DNA from: Butyrivibrio sp. NC3005
GTDB lineage: Bacteria > Bacillota > Clostridia > Lachnospirales > Lachnospiraceae
Length of the DNA: 48,034 bases
Direction of reading: 5' to 3'
NCBI RefSeq assembly: GCF_000424545.1
Contig: NZ_AUKC01000030.1
Location: 1-48,034, forward strand
The position numbers and the translations under genes were made by a program. Within the stretch, counting starts at the first letter, position 1, and each line of letters opens with the position of its first letter. The notes beneath the pieces were generated by a model. The model made no database searches. It saw only the letters and a program-made list of their open reading frames with translations, and was not told the DNA's origin. Below are positions 10,122-18,185 of the stretch, one piece after another.

Positions 10122-11308
10122 ATACAAACCAGATTCTTGGATTTTTGAAAAAAAATACAATGGTAATTGTCTTACTCATTGTAGTTGCATTTTTTTCATG
10201 GAGAACAGATGGACAGATCTTGATGCCCATGAATGTAAGTAACCTTATTTCACAGAACGCATATGTGTTTATCCTTGCAACAGGTATGCTTTTGTGTATT
10301 CTTACAGGTGGAAATATTGATCTTTCTGTAGGTTCAGTAGTATGTTTCGTAGGTGCAGTTGGAACACTTCTAATGGTAGAACAAAATCTTCCATTCTGGC
10401 TTTCTATCATTATCATGATAGTAATCGGAACACTTATAGGCGCTTTCCAAGGCTTCTGGATAGCATTCGTAAGAATACCCCCTTTCATAGTAACCCTTGC
10501 TGGTATGCTGGTATTCAGAGGCCTTTCAAATGTAGTATTGCAGGGACGAACAATCTCAATTAAAGAGCAGACAACATTTGTAAACCTCTTTGGAGGCGGA
10601 GCAGATTGCTATATTCATGACTTTTTTGGAAATGGTAAACTTAACCTTACATGCCTTTTCGGAGGCGCAGTTGCAACACTTTTGTTTATCTTCCTGCAAT
10701 TTAGCGCTCGTCTTAAGAGAAAACAGAAGAATTATGAAGTTGAACATCTGCTTGCGTTTCTTGGAAGAATTATAGTAGTATCTGCAGTTATTATGTTTTT
10801 TGCATACAAACTTGCACAGCACAAAGGAATTCCAACAGTCCTTATCTGGGTAATGGTAGTAGTTCTTGTATATGGCTATATTACTAACAATACTACAGTT
10901 GGTCGTTATTTCTATGCAGTTGGTGGAAATGAGAAGGCAACAAAGCTTTCCGGTATCAATACCAACAAGGTTTATTTCCTTGCATATGCTAACATGGGAC
11001 TTCTCGCAGCACTTGCAGGAATGGTTACAATTGCAAGACTTACTTCAGCACAGCCAACATATGGTCAGAACTACGAAATGGATGCTATTGGATCTTGCTT
11101 TATCGGTGGTGCATCTGCTTATGGTGGAACCGGTACAGTAAAAGGTGTTATCATCGGTGCAGTACTCATGGGTGTTATCAACCTTGGTATGTCACTTATG
11201 AGCGTAGATGCTAACATGCAGAAGGTAGTAAAAGGCGTAGTACTCCTTGCAGCAGTTATCTTCGATGTAGTATCCAAACGTGGTGGAAAGATTCTTGCAA
11301 AGAACTAA
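10118..11308 (+). CDS. xylH: Sugar ABC transporter permease, XylH type
   Basis: Integral membrane permease of 396 residues with about ten hydrophobic segments. Family hallmarks are [12 protein letters not shown] in the first third, [15 protein letters not shown], and near the end [26 protein letters not shown] loop rich in Arg/Lys ([10 protein letters not shown]) splits the protein, as in XylH homologues longer than RbsC. It is the last gene of the operon, followed by a strong terminator. It is probably induced through the upstream sensor, kinase and YesN-type regulator. Confidence 0.92.
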   Translation: MNTNQILGFLKKNTMVIVLLIVVAFFSWRTDGQILMPMNVSNLISQNAYVFILATGMLLCILTGGNIDLSVGSVVCFVGAVGTLLMVEQNLPFWLSIIIMIVIGTLIGAFQGFWIAFVRIPPFIVTLAGMLVFRGLSNVVLQGRTISIKEQTTFVNLFGGGADCYIHDFFGNGKLNLTCLFGGAVATLLFIFLQFSARLKRKQKNYEVEHLLAFLGRIIVVSAVIMFFAYKLAQHKGIPTVLIWVMVVVLVYGYITNNTTVGRYFYAVGGNEKATKLSGINTNKVYFLAYANMGLLAALAGMVTIARLTSAQPTYGQNYEMDAIGSCFIGGASAYGGTGTVKGVIIGAVLMGVINLGMSLMSVDANMQKVVKGVVLLAAVIFDVVSKRGGKILAKN

Positions 11309-11354
11309 AAAATACCTAATTAAGCTCCCAAAATTTAATGAATATATATATGTT

Positions 11355-11388
11355 AAAAGGTGCCAGTTATGTGTTCTGGCACCTTTTT
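11355..11388 (+). terminator. Terminator after xylH
   Basis: A perfect 12-pair stem, AAAAGGTGCCAG against CTGGCACCTTTT, with a 9-base loop and a T run. It can also serve the leftward gene ending at 11394. Confidence 0.9.
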
Positions 11389-11393
11389 AATAA

Positions 11394-11816
11394 TTAATTG
11401 AAAAATAAAATACCAATGAAAAAGCTAAGTAGCATGATAGTTAAATAAAGCTTTATGCATACATAAACAATATCATATACAATAGCCCTGTGAAATGCAG
11501 GAAGATTAGAAATATTATGCTCTAACCCGATTAAATCTATTTCAATTCTATTCTTTATACAGTAAAAATAAGCATGAATGCTTTTAATTAAAAGTGAAAC
11601 TGTTAAAAGCAAAGCAAATACAGCTCCACCAATATATACCATGTAGCAAGGAAGCGGATATTTGGATGGTCTTATATCCGGTTGGCTAAGTACAATCAAA
11701 AATAAAGCTGCAATGGTAAATAAAATATAAGATACAATAGCCATTGTCAATCTGCATTTCGAAACATCTACCACCCCGTTGTTAAGCGGCGAGCCGAATA
11801 GTCTTTTGAAATTCAA
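11394..11816 (-). CDS. Small membrane protein of unknown function
   Basis: A 140-residue protein with about three hydrophobic segments (residues 25-45, 58-82 and 115-138). It starts at TTG 11816, eight bases after a strong GGGGAGG site on the minus strand. I do not recognise a family. It is transcribed leftward, downstream of the CmpB-like and HD genes, with a gap of about 70 bases from the former, so it may be the last gene of that operon. The function is unknown. Confidence 0.6.
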   Translation of the reverse strand: MNFKRLFGSPLNNGVVDVSKCRLTMAIVSYILFTIAALFLIVLSQPDIRPSKYPLPCYMVYIGGAVFALLLTVSLLIKSIHAYFYCIKNRIEIDLIGLEHNISNLPAFHRAIVYDIVYVCIKLYLTIMLLSFFIGILFFN

Positions 11817-11886
11817 GTGAAAATCCTCCCCAAGTAAATAGTTAATTTATCAATAACATATTATACCAAAAGAAACCCTTTTGTTG

Positions 11887-12699
11887 CTACGATTGAGAAT
11901 TTTCTTTGTAATTTTCGATATAGTTTTTCATCCTCATCATAATGGATGCCCTTTTTCCATCAGACTTGGGAATGAAAATCTTAACATTTCTCATCACCCG
12001 CTTTTGAAAGGGGGACATGAACTTTACATATTTTCCAATCTGTGGAAACTGCTCTTTAATCTGATCTTTCTTGTTTATAAAAGCGGCTTCAACCCTTTTG
12101 GGAGTGGAGGCAATTGCATTAACAGTAACTTCTGCTCTCAAGTTGAACTCGTTTTTGTAAGCTTCAACCGTATTAATGAGAGTTGACAGACTTGCAACGG
12201 TAAGAGCAAGGTCTGCACCAAAAAGAGCGGCAAGCGGTATAGATGCAGTTTCGAATACCCAATTAGGGATATTTAATTGTATACCTGAGAAAAATGGAAT
12301 CAAAAACTTAATAACAATTACACCGGCAGCTCCAAAACCAAGACTGGCCGGAAGACAAATCCTGCCATTTAGATTAAGTGGAATATCCCCGTAATCCCAC
12401 CATCTTGCACCGAATCGTGTTTCCAGCACAACAGAAGTTGTGTACTCCATTACCGCGCTGCCTATCATAGAGAACAAGAATAATACATAGGCTGGTCTGT
12501 CAGGATTCAAAAAATTAGGAAAAAGTTGTATCACTAATAAAACAATACACATACTGCTTCCATATATTGGACAGACAGGTCCGAACATAAAACCTCTGTC
12601 AACCCACTTTTTTTCTTTCATGGCACAGTAAAATGATTCCCAAATCCATCCTAAAAAGCTGAAAAAGATAAATTGACAAAACAGTTTAGATATATACAT
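11887..12699 (-). CDS. Putative ABC_trans_CmpB-family membrane protein
   Basis: About 270 residues. The N-terminal 160 residues hold four to five membrane segments with the pattern FLGWIWESFYCAMKEKKWVDRGF and GPVCPIYGSS, typical of the family labelled putative ABC-transporter type IV (PF06541). The Cys-terminal 100 residues are charged and cytoplasmic. The start is ATG 12699 (or GTG 12702), overlapping the stop of the HD gene, so the two are coupled. Despite the family name no ATPase is adjacent, and a transport role is not demonstrated. Confidence 0.75.
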   Translation of the reverse strand: MYISKLFCQFIFFSFLGWIWESFYCAMKEKKWVDRGFMFGPVCPIYGSSMCIVLLVIQLFPNFLNPDRPAYVLFLFSMIGSAVMEYTTSVVLETRFGARWWDYGDIPLNLNGRICLPASLGFGAAGVIVIKFLIPFFSGIQLNIPNWVFETASIPLAALFGADLALTVASLSTLINTVEAYKNEFNLRAEVTVNAIASTPKRVEAAFINKKDQIKEQFPQIGKYVKFMSPFQKRVMRNVKIFIPKSDGKRASIMMRMKNYIENYKENSQS

Positions 12700-13163
12700 C
12701 ACGCCATTCCTTTTCGCATTCTAATAGTTTCATATGTTGAACAAATCTTGTCTGCAAGGCATACAATCCATGCCTCACGACATTTTGGACAGCTTCTTAG
12801 TGTAAGCGGCCACATATGTGAAGAAATGATATTCTTCTCTCTCATAGAAAGACCGAAATCTCTCTCAGCGTTTTTGAGTGCTCTGGCTGGGTGATGATAT
12901 CCATGAAGCCCATCTCCGAAAGTATGCCAATCATAAAGGAAATAATCGTGGAGGATAGCTCCGCGAATAAGCTCGAAATCATTTGCATGAAGATGAAAAC
13001 GGTGATTCATACGATAACTGCATTCTGCCACATGGCGAACGTGATCATATGTAGTAACATTTCCGTGCTGAATAAAATTCTTCATCTGTATAACCTTATG
13101 ATCTTTTAAAAATTCGTCTGCTGCTTCGTAAAATGCAGCTCTTAAATCTCTTTTTTTCATCAA
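12699..13163 (-). CDS. HD-domain phosphohydrolase
   Basis: A 154-residue cytoplasmic protein with the metal-binding pattern of HD hydrolases: H in HVRHVAECSYRM, the HD pair in GAILHDYFLYDW, further His residues in HGYHHPARAL, and a late Asp in CLADKICS. These predicted ligands fit a nucleotide or phosphate-ester hydrolase of the uncharacterised small HD group. It is co-transcribed with, and overlaps, the membrane protein downstream. The substrate is not predictable. Confidence 0.8.
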   Translation of the reverse strand: MMKKRDLRAAFYEAADEFLKDHKVIQMKNFIQHGNVTTYDHVRHVAECSYRMNHRFHLHANDFELIRGAILHDYFLYDWHTFGDGLHGYHHPARALKNAERDFGLSMREKNIISSHMWPLTLRSCPKCREAWIVCLADKICSTYETIRMRKGMA

Positions 13164-13519
13164 GAAAACTCCTAACCTTTTAGGTAAAAATAATTGCTGC
13201 CCACAGTTTATTGTAGAGTGTGCAGTAACTTTGAAAGCTGCTGACTTTAAATCAGCACCTTTTCCATAATAACACTTTTATTGCTTTTCGGATATAAAAT
13301 CAATGTAATTACACCATATTTAATTTTTAATGATTTTTTAAATTCATTTCTGACAGGTTAATTGATATTTTATAATTATTTTTGGATGTTTTCACTTGTA
13401 AAAAGGGTCTTTTGTCGGATTTTTGATACGTTTTGTCTGGAAAAGGTTTTCTTTGCAGATAAAAAGAGTATAATAAAAACGTTTGAAAATAACGCGTGCT
13501 TAATGGAGGAAGAGAACAC
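13164..13519. other. Divergent intergenic region
   Basis: There is no gene in these 356 bases. A small hairpin (TGCTGACTTTAAATCAGCA) lies near 13239-13257. A TATAAT-like box lies at 13469-13474, before the rightward gene, but its -35 is poor. Promoters for both flanking genes should be here. I recognise no known riboswitch. Confidence 0.4.
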
Positions 13520-14575
13520 ATGAATAATGAAATATTCAAGAAATCATTTAAGTGTATTTGGATATATTTTGCTTGCGCAGTAGTTTGTCTTGTAGTGACA
13601 GTGTTTAGCATTTGTAAGATGTCCGACGAAGAAGAGAAAGCAGATTCCAAGGTAACAAATCTAGATAACAATTCAATTACCACTCTTAAATCAGGCAATG
13701 CAGTATGTGCTACAATATCTGAAGCGCCGTATGGATTTGCCGAAAGAGAAGAAGCATCAGATAAGTACTATTTTGTAAAAGGTGTAAATGGAACTTATGT
13801 GGTAAAGATGACTCTAGAGGATGAAATCAACCTTACTGAGTATGTAAAAGAAAATGGCAAGGCAGTAGTAAGGGGAAGTCTTAGTACTATAGACGATGAT
13901 GTTAAGAAACTTGCAATAGAAGTTTTTGCTGATGAAGTTAAGGGCTTTGATGAGAAAGAGTATGATAAATATTTTGGTAATTATATAATCGAATATGGAG
14001 AGCATGGAACGACAGATTTATATATAGTTTATCTGCTACTTGCTTGTGTTTGCGGAATTTTATTTATTCCTTCATTTATAGGAGGAGTATCTGAAGGAAT
14101 CAGATCACTGAATTTTAGGAAAGTTTCAGATTTTGATGCCAGTCAGGTAGATATAGAGCTTAGCGATCCACAGGTAATAAGACTGGATAAAGTTAAAGTG
14201 TATTTGACACGTCATTATCTTGTTAGTACAGAATATAGCCATGTAGTAATTCCTTATGCAGATATTGTCTGGATGTATAATTATACTTATAGATACAATT
14301 TTATAAAAACAATCGATTGCATCAAGTTTACAACATTAGATGGAAAGACTTATACAATAGCAAATAAAGTCTGGAAGAGAAACTGCAAGGATGTTCACGA
14401 ACAAATTTTTGCAAGATGTCGCTATTCTAATCCGCATATTGTATTAGGGTATACAGATGATGCTAAAAAGTACAATAAACAAATAATGAAACAGATTAAA
14501 CAATTAAAAAAGAGTGGTCAAGATCCTAAAACAGTCTTAAGACCAAAAGATATAGAGCAGCTAAGCGTTGGCTGA
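13520..14575 (+). CDS. Membrane protein of unknown function with two membrane helices
   Basis: The ATG at 13520 follows GGAGG; the product has 351 residues. A first helix (about residues 14-36) and a second (about 172-194) enclose an extracellular domain of about 130 residues that is acidic and Lys-rich. The C-terminal half is cytoplasmic, with a pleckstrin-like or DUF-type beta-rich look (VYLTRHYLVSTEYSHVVIPYADIVWMY split by short turns). It is bordered by its own terminator, so it is monocistronic. I do not recognise a function; similar proteins occur as hypothetical membrane proteins in Lachnospiraceae. Confidence 0.65.
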   Translation: MNNEIFKKSFKCIWIYFACAVVCLVVTVFSICKMSDEEEKADSKVTNLDNNSITTLKSGNAVCATISEAPYGFAEREEASDKYYFVKGVNGTYVVKMTLEDEINLTEYVKENGKAVVRGSLSTIDDDVKKLAIEVFADEVKGFDEKEYDKYFGNYIIEYGEHGTTDLYIVYLLLACVCGILFIPSFIGGVSEGIRSLNFRKVSDFDASQVDIELSDPQVIRLDKVKVYLTRHYLVSTEYSHVVIPYADIVWMYNYTYRYNFIKTIDCIKFTTLDGKTYTIANKVWKRNCKDVHEQIFARCRYSNPHIVLGYTDDAKKYNKQIMKQIKQLKKSGQDPKTVLRPKDIEQLSVG

Positions 14576-14580
14576 TACAA

Positions 14581-14623
14581 ACCCCACTGTTGTTAAGAAA
14601 AATAAGAACAACAGTGGGGGTTT
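14581..14623 (+). terminator. Terminator, probably bidirectional
   Basis: A long stem, ACCCCACTGTTGTT against AACAACAGTGGGGGT, with a 12-base loop. It lies between the rightward membrane-protein gene and the leftward LytTR gene. Confidence 0.85.
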
Positions 14624-14675
14624 GGATGCTAGAGCGAAGAAAAATTTATCAGAAAACATTTTCTGATGGTCAAGA

Positions 14676-15395
14676 TTAATTGTAAACCGAAGTTATATAA
14701 TTTCCATATACTTCATGGAAATCATCTTTGTAGGCTCTTCCAATCTTGAAATGCTCGTCATTATCCATTAAGATACGTGTTTTATTGCATCTGATGATGT
14801 GCCTCATGTTTACAATAGCGGATTTGTGTATGCGAACGAAATTGCTGGGCATTTGTTCTGATATTTCGCCAAGCGTAGTTATAATACTGAATTCTTTTTT
14901 GGTTGATAACACATCAATATAATGGCTGTTTGCCTTGAAATATATCACATCAGAAAAGGTGACATTGTGTTTGGCCATCATCTTGGCACAAGGCGATGTA
15001 TTATCTATATTGGAACCATATGAATAATTAATGCATGAAATAAACTTGTCTTTGCAATTACTGACAGGCTTGAGCAAATAGTTTATTGCACGTGAGTCAT
15101 ATCCTTCAAATACGAAATTTTTAAAGGCAGTTAGGAAGAGAATATCGTTTTGATATCCGCTTGTTCTAAGATGCTTTGCAAAAGATATTCCATTTGTAGA
15201 TGAACCTTTTAAGTCAATATCGAGGATGAAAAGGTTTATTTGGTTAAAGTCTTTATCTTTTTGATACTCTTTGAAAAGCTCTGGGGTTGCGAAATTGTGA
15301 AAAGTTACCTCTTTATCGTATGCCCATTCATTTATAATAAATTCTGCATTTATTATATCTTCTTTACAATCTTCGATAAGTATAATGTTAAACAT
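14676..15395 (-). CDS. LytTR-type response regulator (AgrA/ComE-like)
   Basis: A 239-residue DNA-binding response regulator. Its receiver domain (about 1-125) has acidic residues in LIEDCKED and the likely phospho-acceptor Asp near 59 in LFILDIDLKG. The C-terminal LytTR domain (about 140-235) shows FKANSHYIDVLS, the SNFVRIHKSAIVNMRHI pattern and FKIGRAYKDDF. Such regulators bind pairs of short direct repeats about two helical turns apart. Repeats of that kind lie at 16786-16820 and 27314-27347, so I infer control of the adjacent biosynthetic cluster. It overlaps the kinase gene upstream by eight bases. Confidence 0.9.
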   Translation of the reverse strand: MFNIILIEDCKEDIINAEFIINEWAYDKEVTFHNFATPELFKEYQKDKDFNQINLFILDIDLKGSSTNGISFAKHLRTSGYQNDILFLTAFKNFVFEGYDSRAINYLLKPVSNCKDKFISCINYSYGSNIDNTSPCAKMMAKHNVTFSDVIYFKANSHYIDVLSTKKEFSIITTLGEISEQMPSNFVRIHKSAIVNMRHIIRCNKTRILMDNDEHFKIGRAYKDDFHEVYGNYITSVYN

Positions 15396-16704
15396 TTTGG
15401 GTCTCCTGATTCTTGAAAATAAGAATATCTACTGCAAAAATTCCATTGTTTTCATTTGCATATAATAAGCCGCCGATTTTTTCAACTTGTCTTTTGATGT
15501 TTCTTAGCCCAAATCCATGACCAGAATCTGATTTAGAGGATTTGTATAATAATCCATCTTTATTGAGATAATCTTGTTTATACGGATTATCAATGTGAAT
15601 AATTATATGATTCTCAGTAAGATTAATCGAAAAATTTATTAATGCATCGCTCCTGTTTTGCAATCGTTCACATGATTCTATTGCATTATCCCATAGATTA
15701 CACAGTGTAGTGGTAATAAATATAGGATCAAGTTTTAGACTTTTTATTAATACGTAATTGATATTTACTTTTATTTTCTTTGATTTGCAAATATCAGATT
15801 TGAAATTGATGATGCTGTCTAGTAAGCTATTGCCGGTATAGTAGCTGCTTTTTAAAGAGCAGGCAATATTGTTTTGGACTTTATTGATATAGTCTTTTAA
15901 CTCTTCTTTGTCAGAAGGTTTTTCGCGCAAAAATGCAGTTAAAGTGTCATTGAAGTGTTTTAAATCATGTTTAACTGATTGAAGCTCATTAATATCGTTC
16001 ATAATCTCTTTGGACGAATCTTTTTTCTGAATCAGGTTTTGAATAGTATTCAGATTTTCTCTACTAATATCGTTTTTTACTAAATATAATATTGATATTA
16101 CAAGAAAAACTGTATTCGATATAGAAAAAACAAAAAGCATTTTTGAAGATGGTTTGTCATTTCTTAGAAATGAAGTTAGCAAATAGTTGGAAGAAACTAT
16201 TTCTACATGAATAAGAAGTGCAAGTATAGCAATGCTGTTAGAAGCTAATCTTTCAAGAGAATCTGCATAATGTGAGAGAAGAGTAGTATATAAATATATT
16301 AAAAAAAGGTATAAAAATTCAGAAAAACTTTTCACCAGGCTGTGTATAAGTAAGGAAGACAAGTTATTATGCGATAAAAGAGCAGCAATACCAGCAGATT
16401 GAAGAAATGAAATGTGGCAAAGAGTGGAGTATGCTACACCATAAAAAACACTATTCTTAATACTTTTCTGGTAAAAAAAGTAGAAATAGCAAATGTTAAA
16501 AAACAGCATAATAAATGGAAGGCTAATATAAGAACAGTTACAAAGCCTGCACAAACAAAGAAATATGCCAAATATAAATAAGAAAACATATCTTATAGGG
16601 GAGTGTTTTGAAGTGGTAGCATAACACTTCTTCAGAAAAAAATCAAAGAAAAATCTATCCAAAAACTTAATCAAATAATCTGTCAAAATCAGTGCGGTCA
16701 TCAT
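15388..16704 (-). CDS. GHKL sensor histidine kinase (AgrC-like)
   Basis: A 438-residue membrane kinase. The first 215 residues contain about six hydrophobic segments, the usual layout of peptide-pheromone receptors of the AgrC/ComD group. A coiled linker follows, then SVKHDLKHFNDTL with the probable phospho-accepting His, and a GHKL ATPase domain (TTLCNLWDNAIESCE; HGFGLRNIKRQVEKIGG). It partners the LytTR regulator. Its first ~75 codons and the whole upstream control region are repeated at 27.0-27.5 kb. No agrD-type pheromone gene is clear nearby, so the signal is unknown; the cluster product is one possibility. Confidence 0.88.
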   Translation of the reverse strand: MMTALILTDYLIKFLDRFFFDFFLKKCYATTSKHSPIRYVFLFIFGIFLCLCRLCNCSYISLPFIMLFFNICYFYFFYQKSIKNSVFYGVAYSTLCHISFLQSAGIAALLSHNNLSSLLIHSLVKSFSEFLYLFLIYLYTTLLSHYADSLERLASNSIAILALLIHVEIVSSNYLLTSFLRNDKPSSKMLFVFSISNTVFLVISILYLVKNDISRENLNTIQNLIQKKDSSKEIMNDINELQSVKHDLKHFNDTLTAFLREKPSDKEELKDYINKVQNNIACSLKSSYYTGNSLLDSIINFKSDICKSKKIKVNINYVLIKSLKLDPIFITTTLCNLWDNAIESCERLQNRSDALINFSINLTENHIIIHIDNPYKQDYLNKDGLLYKSSKSDSGHGFGLRNIKRQVEKIGGLLYANENNGIFAVDILIFKNQETQNV

Positions 16705-16736
16705 GATAATTAATATTCCTTTAACAATTTTGTTTT

Positions 16737-16765
16737 ATTTTACATCAATTACAGGTCGGAATCAA
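16737..16765 (-). promoter_or_regulatory. Likely promoter of the kinase-regulator operon
   Basis: On the minus strand TTGATT and TAAAAT are separated by 17 bases, about 35 bases before the kinase start. In the right-hand duplicate the -10 is changed to TAAGAT. Confidence 0.55.
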
Positions 16766-16785
16766 TAGGGAAAAATAAAATAAAA

Positions 16786-16820
16786 ACGTGTCGTTCAGGA
16801 AAAAAACGTGTCGTTCAGGA
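16786..16820 (+). promoter_or_regulatory. Tandem direct repeats, probable LytTR binding sites
   Basis: ACGTGTCGTTCAGGA occurs twice with a 20-base period, about 20 bases upstream of a -35 box. LytTR regulators typically bind such paired direct repeats on one DNA face. The pattern recurs at 27314-27347. The regulator that binds here should be the neighbouring LytTR protein; this is inference. Confidence 0.7.
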
Positions 16821-16839
16821 AATGGTATGCTTAAAAGTA

Positions 16840-16867
16840 TTGTATTACAAAATATAGTGATTATAAT
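16840..16867 (+). promoter_or_regulatory. Promoter of the biosynthetic cluster
   Basis: TTGTAT and TATAAT are separated by 16 bases, just downstream of the direct repeats. The weak -35 and perfect -10 fit an activator-dependent promoter. Confidence 0.65.
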
Positions 16868-16922
16868 GATATTTGTTCGAACACAGAAAGGTAACTGTAA
16901 AAGATTGTTTATTAAGAAGTTG

Positions 16923-16957
16923 GTTAAGCCACTAGAAGAGGTTTACGGTGGCTTAAC
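16923..16957 (+). other. Conserved 5' leader hairpin before the first radical SAM gene
   Basis: GTTAAGCCAC pairs perfectly with GTGGCTTAAC across a 15-base loop. It ends eight bases before the GGAGG ribosome site. The duplicate at 27458-27492 has base changes but keeps pairing, with one A-U pair becoming G-U, which suggests a functional RNA structure. Confidence 0.55.
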
Positions 16958-16983
16958 TGTATGTGGAGGAAGGAAGAAGAATT

Positions 16984-18168
16984 ATGAACATATTACAAAA
17001 ATTATATCCACAAAATGATGAAAAAATGATAGAGGTAAAATTGGATAAAGAACATTTTCCGTTCAAACTATTGGCCCATAAAACAACAGTCGAAGATTTT
17101 ATTCAAGGGAAAATCATTAATCCAATACATTGCCGGATTGGACTGACAAATAAGTGCAATTTACGATGTAAGTTTTGCAATTTTCACTCGGAAAATGAAA
17201 AAGATTTTTATGATGAGTTTTCTTTTGAAGATTTTATGGATAAGGATCGAATGATAAGTTTTTTGGATGATTTTTCGAAAAATGGAGGAAAGGCAATAAC
17301 TTTATGCGGGAGTGGAGAGCCGACTATTCATCCTGATTATGTTGAGATATGCGAGTATGCTAATAAGGTAGGAATTCAAATAGGTTTGATAACCAATGGT
17401 AGTATGCTGACAAATGAAAAAATTCTTAATTGTATTAAGAAAACGCATACCTGGGTAAGAGTTGGACTCAATGCTGGAAGTCAAGAAACATATAGCAGAA
17501 TCACATCAACAACTATATATAAATTTTCTGCTATTTTGGAGGCAGTAAGCAAACTGAAAAATGAGAGTGCAGAAAGTGAATTTAGGATAGGTCTTAATTT
17601 TGTTATTACTATGGATAATTATGAAGAAATCTTTGTAGCTGCAGAAGAGGCAAAGAAATATGGAGCCGACTATATTCGTTTTGAACCTGAATTTTATTCT
17701 GCGTTAGCACATAAGACTATATATGATCATTTAGAGCAAATTGAATTAGAATTGGAAAAAGCAAAGGAACTTTCAGATGCTCAATTTGAAGTATCCATAC
17801 CAAAACTTAATCGAGGAGCAATGACGAAAACTGATCAGATAGAAGGTGATTTTGATGTCTGTTATTATTCAGAATTTGTAACAGCTTTAGGTGCTAATGG
17901 CTGTATGTACCCATGTCCTCAGATTCATCTTAACAAAGATTATAATATGGGAAACATAGAAGAAGGTTATGAAAAGTGGCTTAAAGGTGCAAGTAGAGAT
18001 AATTGGAAAAAGAATCATGAAGACAGAAAGAAAATGTGTAAAACATGCTTTTATAGACCACAGAACGAAATGCTGAATTATCTAAAAAATGGGAAAGTTA
18101 AATATGACGAGGTAATCAAATTAACGCAGGAGGAATACGGGGACATAATTCATAGAAATTTTGTCTAA
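16984..18168 (+). CDS. Radical SAM protein with C-terminal SPASM/twitch-like Cys cluster
   Basis: The ATG at 16984 is preferred because it follows the GGAGGAAGGAAG region; the product has 394 residues. CNLRCKFC at residues 58-65 is the CxxxCxxC site that binds the SAM-cleaving [4Fe-4S] cluster, and CGSGEPT is the SAM-binding GGE-like motif. The C-terminal part has Cys in DVCYYS, GCMYPCPQ and MCKTCFY, enough for an auxiliary Fe-S cluster. Twitch/SPASM members include BtrN, which oxidises an amino-cyclitol alcohol, and peptide maturases. As first gene of the cluster it probably performs a key oxidation or rearrangement. The substrate is unknown. Confidence 0.85.
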   Translation: MNILQKLYPQNDEKMIEVKLDKEHFPFKLLAHKTTVEDFIQGKIINPIHCRIGLTNKCNLRCKFCNFHSENEKDFYDEFSFEDFMDKDRMISFLDDFSKNGGKAITLCGSGEPTIHPDYVEICEYANKVGIQIGLITNGSMLTNEKILNCIKKTHTWVRVGLNAGSQETYSRITSTTIYKFSAILEAVSKLKNESAESEFRIGLNFVITMDNYEEIFVAAEEAKKYGADYIRFEPEFYSALAHKTIYDHLEQIELELEKAKELSDAQFEVSIPKLNRGAMTKTDQIEGDFDVCYYSEFVTALGANGCMYPCPQIHLNKDYNMGNIEEGYEKWLKGASRDNWKKNHEDRKKMCKTCFYRPQNEMLNYLKNGKVKYDEVIKLTQEEYGDIIHRNFV

Positions 18169-18185
18169 GGCGATAGTGTGTTGGA

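Larger units (their letters stand above)
16477..16972 (+). repeat. Left copy of ~500-bp direct duplication
   Basis: The sequence from within the kinase gene through its start, the LytTR-type repeats, the promoter, the leader hairpin and the ribosome site is repeated at 27006-27507. Only a few substitutions and one small indel (around 16884-16890) separate the copies. Homology stops at the ribosome site, after which different genes follow. Confidence 0.93.

Noticed and set aside
10342..11141. Several rightward and leftward frames inside xylH (10342-10563, 10556-10822, 10866-11141)
   Set aside because: They are antisense or shifted frames of a clear permease gene and show no ribosome sites or family features.
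13164..13519. A riboswitch in the HD/CmpB leader
   Set aside because: There is only one small hairpin and no conserved core that I can recognise.
14676..16704. A complete agr-type quorum locus
   Set aside because: No agrB-type membrane protease or clear agrD peptide is seen; only the kinase and regulator are present.
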